DNA of 64,000 nt, from positions 28,373,660 to 28,437,659 of the forward strand of contig CM045554.1 in the NCBI GenBank assembly GCA_024721245.1, read 5' to 3'. The DNA is from Mitragyna speciosa. Lineage: Eukaryota; Streptophyta; Magnoliopsida; Gentianales; Rubiaceae. How positions within the stretch are numbered: the first letter of the stretch is position 1; each line of letters opens with the position of its first letter. The position numbers were made by a program, and so were the translations under genes. Shown here in pieces: positions 1 to 11,900 of this stretch. The notes beneath the pieces were generated by a model. The model was not told the DNA's origin and made no database searches. It was given only the letters and a program-made list of their open reading frames with translations.

Positions 1-684
1 AACGAACTAGCCTTAGGTCTCAAGCCCTTTCAAAACCCATCTCAAACAACCAACAAGGGTTAGTTTACTTAGTTCGTTGGATACGATCCGTTGTGCCCAA
101 GTTTTCGTTCACTGGCAACCAGCATGTCGCACTTGGTCACTTCGCACCATCACACAAGGGGACTTTCCATGCCGCACTATAGGGACTTCCCACATGATAT
201 GAATGAGCCAAGTAATGCCTGACAATTCGAGATGGATATCAAAGGCCACCCCTCAAGGTTGCATCCATGCACTTGGCCTACAATCGCATATCCCCTATAG
301 TAGTCCTGACAAAAATACCCTAAGTGACAAGAGTAGACAGTATTTATCTGAGCAGAAGGGAAAACATAATAAGATCGAAAGACATATTTACTACTCTCTT
401 TGAATGGCATGTGAACGTATTTTTGATAGGATAAAAAGGGTGCAAACATTCTAAGGCTATAATGTCATTGACCTAATTACGCAGTTATGCACTTGTTACA
501 GTGTTCATACGCAAAGACTGTTATCTACTTCTACTCTCTCTACCTCTTCACATCTTGAAATTATATTCACTAATATATGAATATGACCAATCCATTCTAT
601 TGATAACTTTAAATACCACATCATTTTTTTGATCATTTTACAAAATTTATATAATTTTATCATCTAAATGCAAATCTGACATGC
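1..684. other. Unassigned sequence at left edge
   Basis: No gene is supported here. The short open frames on both strands show no recognisable motif. It may be the decayed upstream part of the copia element that becomes readable near 685, because the gag, protease and early integrase of that element are otherwise absent, but I see no sequence that proves this. Confidence 0.3.
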
Positions 685-3125
685 ATGATGTCTTTGTGTG
701 CATTAAGGCTCTAGTAGAAAATTTCTTTAATCAATCAATCAAAACACTCAACTTTGATGATGGAGGGGAATATCAAGTGCTCTCTTCATTTTGAACAATT
801 AACAAACTCTCAGATTTTAGTTTTCCACCTCACACTCTTGAACATACTTCGAATGTTGTCATTGTCACATTATTCAAACAGGTCTTTCTCTTCTTACTCA
901 TACATCTATGCTTCTATCATATTGGCCTTTTGTCTTTTCTATTGTTGTCCATATCATCAATCACCTCCCCATATCCACTTTAAACCACCATTCACCATAT
1001 TTTAAACTCTTTGACACAATCCCCAACTATTTCAAATTTTGAAGTTTTGGATGTCTCTACTATCCTTGACTTCATCCGTACATGTCTCACAAACTTTTCT
1101 TGTGTCTTTGTCTAGTATTCTCCCACTAAAAGTGCCTATCTGTGTCTTGACAATCAAATGCCCATCTATACCCTTCCCATTATGTCCATTTTGTTAAGTC
1201 CATATTTCCTTTTACCATTTCTCATACTTTTCTTCCTCACGCCACTCTATCAACCATTTCTGAGTAGTGCTCTCTGATTTTACCAATTTTGGCCACACCG
1301 TCCTTCTCACCAAATCTACCATCTCTTACTGCTATAAGCCAACCTCAAGACCCACATCGAAATAATGCCTCCCAAGACATAACCACACCAGAGCTCGATC
1401 TCTATTCAACTACACCAATACCTACACTCAAAACTGAGAGCAATTGTGACAGTAGCACATCGGCCCCACCTAATCAAAATGACTCTACTCACCCACCTGA
1501 CTTCTCACCCTTACCTTGTGTCATAGTTACTCTGTCTGAACATAACATCTATAAACCAATTCAGAAACTTAACTCATTGTCCAACTCTGGTAACCTACCC
1601 TTGAGCCCACTATTGTTTCCCAAGCCCTCAAAGACCCTAAATGGAGTCAAGCTATTTCTATCGATTTTGATGATTTAATCTGCAACAGGACACAAGAACT
1701 AGTGCCATCTAACCCCACTCAAAATTTAGCTGGCTGTAAGTAGATCTTTCACACTAAATATTTACTTGATAACTCTATTGACAAGTACAAAGCTCGATTG
1801 GTTGCTAAAGGCTTTCATCAACGCCCTGAAGTTGACTACACCAAAACCTTCAGTTCAGTCATCAAACTTACCATTGTTCGTCTTGTTCTCAATCTTGAAA
1901 TTAGTCAGGATTGGTCACTCAGACAACTTGATGTCAATAATTCTTTCCTGCAAAGCATTCTCACTAAAGATGTGTTCATGTCTCAACATTCGGGCTTGTT
2001 GATCGTGACATCCTCATCATGTCTGTAAGTTACGCAAGGTTATTTATGGCCTCAAACTAACCTCACGTGCCTAGTATCACGAATTGCGACAATTTCTTCT
2101 CCAATCTGATTTTACCAATTCCGTTGCCGACACTTTTTTGTTCATCTTCAATAGTAGTGATATTATCCTTTATCTTCTAGTTTATGTAGATAATCTTATT
2201 ATCACTGGAAATAATGCCAAAGTTGCATATTTTCATTGAACAATTTTCTCCGTGCTTATCTCTCAATGACCTTGGTCCCTTTGACATACTTCCTTGGAGT
2301 GGAAGTCACCTCTCACATCAATGATTTTTTTCCTCAATCAACGAAATTACATTGTCGATCTCCTTCACAAAACTCACATGACTGAGGAAAAGCTTGCTCC
2401 CACACTACAAGCAACTAATTCGATTCTCACTTTACAATCTAAAACCCACTATCTGTTCCAACCGAGTATCAAACAGTCGTTGGCAGCCTCCAGTATCTTC
2501 CTTACCTGGCCAAATATTGCCTATGAAGTGAAAAAACCCTCTCAATTTATGCATCAACCAACCAATAACCATTGGAATGCAGCCAAGAGTCTACTGTTGT
2601 ATCCCGGTGATACCTTAGATCATGCCATCACATTTCGTTGGACCTCTCTACCAACATTTCATGCATTTTCAAACACCAATTGGTCAAGTAACAAAGATGA
2701 TTTCACTTCCACCAGTGCATTCATAGTCTATCTAGGTCATAATCCTATTTCTTGAAGCTCCAAGAAATAGCGTACTGTGGCTCAATCTTCCATTGGTGCT
2801 GAATATCTATCCATCGCCTTTACCACTACCGAACTTCGTTGGATTTGCTCTTTACTTATTGAACTCAGAGTTGCTTTTCACCAACAACAAGTTATTTATT
2901 GTGATAATGTTGGAGCAGCAAATCTCTGTTCCAATCCAGTCTTCACATAGAAATATATTGCTCTTGACTATCACTTTATCTGTAAAAAGTTCCAAATGGC
3001 TTGCTACGAGTGTCACACATTTTTGCAACTAATCAACTTGCTGACGCTCTGACCAACCCTCTGGCTTGTTCTCAGTTTGATTTTCTCAAGGCCAAGGTTG
3101 GACTTGCTCCATGGTTGTCCATCTT
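685..3125 (+). pseudogene. Decayed Ty1-copia pol (integrase to RNase H)
   Basis: This is the remains of a Ty1-copia retrotransposon polyprotein, read by eye across several frames. Near 740 the integrase core reads IKTLNFDDGGEY, close to the family's IKTLQSDGGGEY. Around 940-1010 comes a stretch like INHLPISTLNHHSPYFKLFD. Near 1120 YSPTKSAYLCLDNQ matches the integrase C-terminal end. The reverse transcriptase begins near 1785 with KYKARLVAKGFHQRPEVDY and continues with WSLRQLDVNNSFLQ. The active-site motif at 2183-2194 reads YVDN instead of YVDD. RNase H follows (FMHQPTNNHWNAAKSLL, about 2550-2600) and ends with LADALTNPLA near 3040. Many stops and frameshifts make it inactive. The N-terminal half is missing or unreadable. 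Confidence is high for family and orientation, lower for the exact ends. Confidence 0.85.
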
Positions 3126-3171
3126 ACGGTGCATTATAAGATTATGCAATCAAATTAAGACAATCAAGGTG

Positions 3172-3290
3172 TTAATGTAATTAAATCAATTAGTATCATT
3201 GTAATTATAGTAATGTGATCAGTATCATTATAATTGTTGCTAAGTTCATTATTTTAGTTGTCTAGGTTCATTGTGCAAAATTCCTAACTA
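3172..3290 (+). repeat. Probable 3' LTR fragment of the first copia element
   Basis: Just after the RNase H end the sequence starts TGTTAATGTAATTAAATC, as a copia LTR would. It shares the phrase GTCTAGGTTCATTGT (near 3260) with the LTR of the copia element at 59.6 kb (near 59710), which suggests a related family. No second LTR or target duplication is seen, so the right end is a guess. Confidence 0.4.
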
Positions 3291-3336
3291 TGCAGAACTT
3301 CAGGCCACAAAATACCCATTCATCCCCCATAAAACT

Positions 3337-3733
3337 AAGTCAAGAATATAGATTGAAATAGAAGGTCAAAACCATTCATGCATCATCATGTTAATGGCTA
3401 ATAAAACGACAGGCCATTACATGCTTAAATTGGAATACATTACTAGCAATTGACCATTCACGGGGTAAAAAGCATAGGCACGGACTTAAATGACTATGAA
3501 CCATTAAATGATTGGGTTGCATAAGTTAATCAAGTCAAGAATATAAATTGAAATAGAAAGTCAAAACCGTGCATACATCATCCTCCTAATGGCTAATAAA
3601 AAGACAGGTTACAGCTTGCTTGAACTGGAATCCATTGCTGTAGCTTCGATTGATCATTTATGGGAGTAAAAAGTAAAAGCATGGACTTAAACCTCTGTGA
3701 ACCAGTAAATGCTCGGGCAGCAGAAACTAATCC
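3337..3733. repeat. Tandem duplication, about 195-bp unit
   Basis: Copy 1 (3337-3531) and copy 2 (3532-3733) both begin AAGTCAAGAATATA. They share long stretches, including TTGAAATAGAA, ATGGCTAATAAAA, ATTGAYCATT and CATRGACTTAAA, and end in GTTAATC / ACTAATC. The copies differ at many positions, so the duplication is not recent. No coding content. Confidence 0.8.
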
Positions 3734-3803
3734 TTATTTTTCTTTAAAACTGCTCACCAGGCTTGACTTTTGTTGATTGGTCAACTTTTTTACGCCACAG
3801 CCA

Positions 3804-5650
3804 TGTATGAAAAGAAAATTAACAATGAATGTAATCGAATGGTAACACAATATAAGTATTCAAAGAATTGCAGAATTCTCATTACTTAACTACCTAAAAG
3901 TAATAATCAAGGAAAACACAAGACTGCAATAAAAAATATATATATTTTCCACTGCTATCAGAAGGTCCTAAGCAGAATTTTACATAATTTTACCACATAT
4001 CAAAATAATTATCTTGGCCACTCATTATGTAGATGAGGTTGAGGGATCAACCTGGTTGTCAGCCAAAGCTTCAGGTTGGGCTTGGAAATTTTTTTTTATA
4101 AGCATATTCTGGAATATTTTAGGTAAAATATAGATAGTGCAAAAGGGACACATACAAAAGAAGAAAGGAAGCAAGGGAGGGCGAGCAAAGATAGAAGGAA
4201 AGGAAAAGTAATGTGTGCTTTCCATATGTGATAATAGAAAAACAAGAATTGAGGTAGTCCAGCCATGGCATTTGCAGCACTAAAATGGGGCACGTTGGAT
4301 TGGTTTGTTTTCATGTTTCATTGCTCTAAATCAGATGGCATGCATGTAACTCAATTAGTCAATTTCATTTCACCAAGTATAAATAGCTTAAGTGAGCTAC
4401 CATTTTGAGAAAATAAAGATGATTATTAATATTGAATGAAACAGGCTTATCTAGAAAAACAGTCAAATGCATTCAACACCCCTAAAACCCAACTCACTGC
4501 CATGAAAATTACTTTTTTTTGCATCACAACATCTTTATCTCTCCTGCTACAACTGCCAACATTTTCCCATTCACTTCCAAACACCTAACAAAAGTAAAAA
4601 TCAACTCCCACCATGATCTTATCCCCCCTACTACCACAAAAAATCTTTTCCCCTCATAAATCTCTAATAGGTCCTTAACACTCATCGGTGCATGCTATAG
4701 CTTCATTCGTTGTACTACTTTGCCCATAAAGTAATCTTGCCAATATTCTTCCCCTCTCTCCAACCTTGCCAAGCCAGCTTTATGCCACCGCTAATATATG
4801 ACAGAAAATTAGCAATAATCATAATTGAATGGTAATACAATATAAGTATCCAAAGACTTGTAGAATTCACTTTACATAACCTCTAAAAGTAAAAATCAAG
4901 AAAAACACAAGACCGCAGTAGAAATATCAAAAAATGCTAAGTAGAATTGAGCCATATCTCAAAATAATTATATATGTAAAGGAAGTTGAGGGATCAATTG
5001 GGTTGTAGGCCAAAGCTTTATGTTGAACTTGAAAATTCCTTTTATAAGTGCATTTTAGAATATCTTAAGTAAAATACAGATAGTGCAAAAGAAGACACAT
5101 ATACAAGGAGAAAGGAAGCAAGGAAAGACAAGTAAAGGTAAAGAGATAGGAAAAGTAGTGTGTGCTTTCTATATGTGATGACAGAAAAACAAGTATTGAG
5201 GTGGTCAAAGTGCTAGCCATGGCAATTGTAGCATTAAAATAGGGCAAGATTAACATGTTTACATGTTTCATTGCTCCAAGTTAAATGACATGCATGTAAC
5301 TCAGTTAGTTAATTTCACTTCACTGAGTATATATAGCTTAAGTGCGCTACCATTTTGAGAAAATATAGTTGATTATTGACATTGAATTAAATAGGCTTAA
5401 CTAGAAAAAGTGTCAAATACATTCAGCATCCCTAAAACCCAATTCACTGCCATTAGAATCCCTTTCTTTGCGTTACCACACCTTCATCCCTCCCACTACA
5501 ACCACCAATCTGTTCCTACTCACTCTCAGATACCTAACTAAAGTAAAAATCAACTCCAACCTTTCTTTGCACTACTCACTACGACAAATCTACATTAACA
5601 TCCCTCTTATGGGAAACCAATACTCATCAGTGGATGCTGTTCCTAGTTCA
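3804..5650. repeat. Tandem duplication, about 1-kb unit, non-coding
   Basis: Copy 1 spans about 3804-4710 and copy 2 about 4797-5650, offset by 993 bp at the left end. Shared blocks run through the whole unit: GAATGGTAAYACAATATAAG, a segment with GTGTGTGCTTTCYATATGTGA, GACATGCATGTAACTCA, CCATTTTGAGAAAATA, and ACTCATCRGTGSATGCT at the end. Open frames in the two copies are interrupted and differ, so nothing suggests a protein. It may be a duplicated intergenic segment or an old unnamed repeat. Confidence 0.8.
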
Positions 5651-6246
5651 GAGCAATAAAACAATCTCAACTTATGATGATAAAATACCAATTCAAACCA
5701 CAAAAAATAATTATCACACCAGGGAAATATTTCAAAATCCACTCTTACATGTGTATCAAGAAAATGACATGATTGTAAATAAGCTGGCATGGCGATCTTT
5801 TCCATCTGCGAAACATCTTTTGTTGCCTCTTCTGCATCCAGCAAAAAGACAAACCAATCGAAATCAATTCTTTCAGTTACTTTTATTTCTTTTTAAAGAA
5901 AAAATTTAAAACTGAAATATTCAAAGGAAAAAAAAAATCACCAGACTGTCTGCTGGACACTTGAATTAACATGCCTTTATGCTTCCAGGCTATTTTTAGC
6001 GAAGTTCTGCAGACACAAAAGCAGGACAAATTAAAAGCAAAGTTTGAACATATTCCAATATGACATTACATCTTTTCCATAGTGCCACTTCTACTGATCG
6101 ATTAAAAATTGTTTCTTTCACATGTTCTTTTGGAGAATTTCTTTTGCCCAAGAAATAGGGAAGCATAATTTCATTCTCCTGTTTCATCACGATGTCAATA
6201 ATTTTCTCCAAAATTTAAAGTTCTATTCACTACTTTACTCTTAACA

Positions 6247-8008
6247 TTAGCTCATTTCTGTTCGCCATCTTGAACAGTCCCAGTCATAATTTGATATCCA
6301 GAGTTCAACGTAAGCGAGAAGCAAAGATAGTAGCCAGAGTGGAAGAACCTCAAACCTGTCCATTAATTTGCTTATATCAATGTCTTTGGGCTTTAATTTG
6401 AAACCTTCTTCTACAAGCAGCCTTGCAACATCTTGCACAACCTGTTCCTCTTGGACCTATGAAAACTCCACATCATAGTGCTTTAAAGTTAATGCACAAT
6501 TGGTATGAGAAATGAAGAAGAAGTATTAGTGGGGGGAAAAGTGACTTCTCTAAGAACAAACAACCAACACAAACAGATAACTATAGAAGACAAAACCAAA
6601 ATGCATTTCCATGATTACATTTGCCGATACACTCAATAATTACCAGATTATTTATCCATGATGCATTTGTTAAGGGTCCTAAATTCCACTTACATCAGCA
6701 GGCCTTGCTTGAACATAAGCTTCAATGGAAACACCAGCCTTGTCAAAAACTCGAAGCAATGGTAGAGTTTTCAGCATTGCCGACTGCCTCTCCTTACATA
6801 ATTTAAACATTAGTTTCTCTTCCTCCTCTTTTCTGCCCAATAAGTAGAATTCAAGATCTACCAATGCTGCTAATTCACCCCTAACAAATTGACGAAACGG
6901 GATGGGTGTGTCTGAACTGAAATAGCCTTCAGACTCATAAGCACATACAGGACCCATAGCCTCTTCTCTGAATACCATCAGTAGAATGGTTAGTTCAATG
7001 AGTTTACCCTTCATTGCAAAATAGCAAGCAGCCTCACTAATCTCTTTTCTGCTCAACTCAAGTGACTTAGCGGTGTCCAGTACATGTTTCTGTTATCAAG
7101 GTTACTAACTCAGTCCTTAAAGGGAAATATATTCTCCTTGAATATAAGAAAACTAAATCGCACTAAGCCATTGGAAGAAGATTTCAGGAAAAGGAGCAAA
7201 CCATTTTAGGGAGGCAAAGCATGATGATCAGCTTGATAACAGATTGCCTTGGTGTCCATTGACGCAATCTTCGATCAGCGCTACATGATGGAGTGAAAAC
7301 TCAAGACATCAAAAGAGAAAGTAAACACCATAAAAATTGAAAGAAGAAAAGGGTACATGACAATCCATTTAGGTATCTTCAAGCTAGCAACATGCAATAA
7401 AAACTAAGCAAAACAAGCACTAAAATCTGTACCTTAACTCTTCAATTGTCGTATGTACATCAGCCTACATGCAAGGACAAAAAATAAATTGATCAAGAAA
7501 TTTATGATACAAGAACAAATTACAAAAGCTATTTATGATACATCTGCAAAGAAAAACAAACCAGTTTGGGGTTGCAGGGAATGATGATCAGTATGGTCAT
7601 AAATCATGTTGCATATGGTTTCCAATTCTTCAAACTTTTATCAAACCTAAACCAAAAGTAAAGACCACTTAACCAACGGCAAACATAATAGGAAATAGGC
7701 AGTGCAAGAAAGCAACTTTAAGCTCAAATATATGTAACACAATGAATAAAAAGTTAAAGGCAAGTCACAATTAGTACCTCAGTATTTCAAGTGCCATTTA
7801 GATCAGAAGCAAACCTCTCTTTTCTGAATCAAGACAAACAAGCCTACAATTAGCTTTTGCTCCATTTTTAAGAAACATATTAACCAAACCAGGACATAAC
7901 GAATAGGCTACTTCCTGTAGTGGTCAAATCCTATCACCATTTGGAACATCAAGGTCCACGATAACTCCATCCTTTCCTTCCATCATTGCATTGCCACAAT
8001 GTATGGCA
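6247..8008 (-). pseudogene. Ankyrin-type plant protein, broken gene
   Basis: Five exons can be joined at GT-AG sites on the minus strand: 7778-8008, about 7202-7300, 6694-7089, 6356-6456 and 6247-6268. The first has an ankyrin-like reading (PLQEVAYSLCPGLVNMFLKN, then GAKANCRLVCLDSEKRGLL). The second reads WTPRQSVIKLIIMLCLPKM. The third is open for about 130 codons (KHVLDTAKSLELSRKEISEA onward). The last two read VQEEQVVQDVARLLVEEGF and end RWRTEMS-stop. The first exon has two in-frame stops (TGA after GDRI, TAA after LLLI), and no N-terminal exons are visible upstream, so this is a 5'-truncated pseudogene. The layout matches, from memory, a plant family with N-terminal ankyrin repeats and a conserved helical C-terminus of unknown function. 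That assignment is an inference. Confidence 0.65.
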
Positions 8009-10288
8009 CTGTGAAAATAAATCAACCACAAGATTTCATGGCAAGACAATTTTGATCCATTAAACTTCAGTTTCACAAAATTCCTAGACTTCATCTATTC
8101 TAAATTCTTTGAATTTTTTGCAAATTAATCAGCATTATCGTGGGCCATAGAAAATGAATAAACTACAAATAAATTATACATTCTCTTAGGGAGCTACAGT
8201 GGCAGTGATGTAGAGTAGGACTTCCTTTGATTATGGTCCAGTTTCTATAGGATTTTAATATCATTAATATTATTAATACATGATATTAATATTAATATAA
8301 TAAAGAAGTTTTGAGAATAAAAAAGATAAAACTTATCCAATATAACCCGATTTAGCGAAAGAATCATACCTGTTTCTTGCTTTAGATTGTTGGCACTTTT
8401 TGCATCCTAACCACAATTCATTATCAAACTTTGCAATGCATTTTAGTCCTTTCTCTATTGCAACTCTTTGTTTTCTCCTGTGGAAATAGAATTAGCCCCT
8501 TGTAGTTGATTCTCTTGGATATTATTCGGGCACATAATTAGAAAGGCATCTCAAAATTTCTATCACCTTAATACACGATCGAAAAAATATTGACAAGCAA
8601 TGACCCTCTAATAAACACTTCACAGGTAAAGAGTTAATGTGGATGACTAAGTCGCTTATTGCTACGTAAGGCAAACAACGGATGCTAAACTAGGGGCAAA
8701 CAACGAGTGCCAAACTGAAGGCTTTCCCCCACAACGTTTAATTTATACAAAAAGCTAAAGTCAATAGGCCCTATCACATCTTGTTCTTCATCTAATCCTC
8801 CCCAATCTCAATCTCTGGAGTCGAATATATGCCTTTAGATACTTTATTTCTAAATTTCAAATTACCGATGTAATACTGGATGTGCTCACCCAAAGCCCAT
8901 TTATACCATATACCAAAAGACAACTTCTGTTGCTTATCATGTCATGACATATCTATTTGTATGATTAACATATTGCACTGGGCAACCATAGGGACAACCT
9001 AGGCTAATCCAATGCCTAATCTATCATACTAAATATCCGAAATTTTTACATTATAAGCAGCTAGCCACACTAAATATCCTTCCAGCAAATCGAACGGCCA
9101 CTTAATTAACATATCTACAAACATCTCTTCCATAATTATTTTTTCACTAATTTACGCAAAAAGTCCCCCTTCTTCCGTCTTCCAATATTGAATTGACAAG
9201 GGGTCTGCACTCCTCAAATAACATCAGAATAGTTGGACATCAAAAAAAGATCTCTTTTATCTTCCAACAATTTTTCTCTAGAGATGCTTCAATACACTAG
9301 AGTTTTTATCTAATATCCATGACAAAGTCAACAGTAGAAGCCTCAAGATGCAGGTCTATGGTAAGCAAAATAATAATCAATAACAATCAAGACCTAACTC
9401 CCGCATTGTATTCGGTATATAATAAAATTTTTAGATGCACATCATATGAAACTACTTCACCAATCTTTTTTCCTGGGTGTAATGTAACAATATGTTTTCC
9501 AGTAATTTCAGCAGCAATAACTCCAGCTAGCTACATGCAAGGGGAATAAATCAATCTCCAATTAAACTAATTTATCTTAAGTTGACAAACTAATTCAACA
9601 GAAAATTTCAAGAATAGCATCTCATAGGTAAATGAGATGTAAAAAGGGTAGGGAACAGCTCTTTAATGGGTTTCAAGAGTCTAATAGCAATGCCAATGCC
9701 ATTCTTAGCATCATAACCTTGCTCGGCCTTAAGCCTCATGGTTCCAAATAGATCTCAAGTCTTTGAAATTTTATCAAAAGTGCCAGTAGAGTGCTATTTG
9801 CAACCTCAAAAGACATTTCCACCATCATCAAATATATATCCAACAAATTTTCGCAACAAAATCAAATTCACAAAATACGACCACCACAAAGGACGAGAAT
9901 GGAGAAAAATATAAACTACGGTGGTTTGATGGTGAAGCGGTGGTAGTGATTTGGGTTTGAAAGAGAAAAAGATCACATCTAAAGGGTGAAGAGGGGGCTA
10001 GGCTATAATCCCCATGCAAAATAATGTCATTTGTTTATAGTACAAAAGCTGATTAAATGACCACAAAAAAAAAAAAGATCATATTACACAATAGTCATAC
10101 ATTTTCCAGCTTGAACCACATCAAACTTAGTACCATAGTTCTAAACACAACAAATTAGGTGATAAGTTTTTGGAGAATGGTTAAAAATGATAAAGAAAAC
10201 AAAAAAGGAATAACAGACATTCATAAAACTATGTAGTAACAAATTGATAAAGAGAACCAAAAGAAATTAATCTAGTGAAATTAAGTAC
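8009..10288. other. Gap with one unassigned exon-like stretch
   Basis: No gene can be named here. The minus strand at about 9400-9540 has an open stretch reading GVIAAEITGKHIVTLHPGKK and continuing about 24 residues. At 9640-9830 the minus strand can be read as a start-like MMVEMSFEVANSTLLALL and, in another frame, KAEQGYDAKNGIGIAIRLL. These look more protein-like than their surroundings, but I recognise no family. An AT-only patch lies near 8260-8310. The rest shows nothing. Confidence 0.3.
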
Positions 10289-11427
10289 TTGAAGTCCAAT
10301 AGCCACGCGAAGAATGTAATTTGGTTGGATCCAGGGTTCAATTTAACGTTCTTCTCGAAAACATAGTTAAATACATTATAGGCAGCCCATTCAGATCCTA
10401 TAAGATTTATTCAATCAAACACAGAATGAATAACCAAGAAAAACTAGCTAGAATTGTACCCCAAGCATTCAAGAGTAGACTGTTGTGACGTACCAACATA
10501 TTCGCCATTAACATAGGCATGCAATACGTGACCAGTGCCATTGACTCGAAGGCTTAGATCCTTGCTCCAAATAGGATCGTCCTTGTCAAGATTCACGCTA
10601 CACAAAACCAAAAAAAATTGACATCCGATTTTCTCTCTTTATGCATTTATAAGGAAGCAAATCAGAAGAGTTTTTTATGTTAATGGGCATATTACCTAGT
10701 CATGTACCAAAGATAATCGGAAACATCATTAATAGCTTTCTGGTCAACAATTTGATTTGCTGATTTTTGACCCTTGCCGTGAACAACGGTGTCTTCAATT
10801 GCCTCAGGCCTCCAAGACCAGGTTAGGGAAATTGGTTCGTCCTCAGCATTGTTTGGTTTCTTCACCATCAAGGAAGTCTGAGTAGTTACCTAAAGCCAAC
10901 AAGAGAACAAAAACAATAAAATAAAAAAAATACCGAATCAAAAGTTTACATTTCAAGAATAAAGATTTGACTTAGTATAAATTCTTACCTTAGCTGTGTT
11001 GTAGACTTCAGTTTTACAATCGGGAAGGATACTAACAGACCAAGCTGGAACATTGTATTGGCCTCCTTGGTAAGTGATGGTGGCATCAGCTGTTGTGTTT
11101 GAGTTCTCAAAAAAGCAACTTGATGTACCATTGAATGTGTAAACAGTAGCCTGATGAAACAAATATCAAAACCCAATGGAACTGTTATTCTTACCTTTTG
11201 TACATTATTGATAATCATAATTTAGACCATTTAATCAACAATAATTACCTTAACAGAATTTCCAAAATCTGTATTGGTAACATTGCCATGAGTGAGAATC
11301 TTCTCCATTGAATGGAGTACATCATGGAGTTGCTTCAAATGTCCATACTTGGGCTGATTTAGATTTCCTAAATAAGGATAAACCAAAAAAGAATCTCAGC
11401 CAAAAAAATTTATTGATAGAAGTATTA

Positions 11428-11459
11428 ATATATATATATACACACACACACACATATAA
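11428..11459. repeat. (TA)n(CA)n microsatellite
   Basis: A compound TATATA / CACACA dinucleotide run inside an intron of the beta-galactosidase pseudogene. Confidence 0.9.
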
Positions 11460-11900
11460 ATATGTAGAAAAAGAATTTGTGTTGTTACCAAATTCATCCA
11501 ATGGTACATCATAGTCAGACATTGTGCTAATATATAGACAACTAACTTCTCTAACAAAGGTACTTCCACTATGAGACTGAGGTCAAATAGCAAAAACTAA
11601 ATTTAAGTAAAAGATTAAATTTTCATTTGTGAAGGATGATTTGATACCAACAAAATAATTGGAGGAAATAAAAAAATCAACCATGTGAAATTCTAGAAAG
11701 AACCTCCAGTTTGGAAGAATCTTGCAACAACATAAGCAAGATCCTTGGTTTGTTCTATATGGACCCGAACCATAACAACTATTAAACCTTTTACAATCAA
11801 AGAAGGAAAAAATAAACAATGAAAAAAAATTGGATAGCAAAGAAAATTTAATTTAACTATTGATAGAAAAAGTAAACGCAAGAATATTTCAAATAAATGA

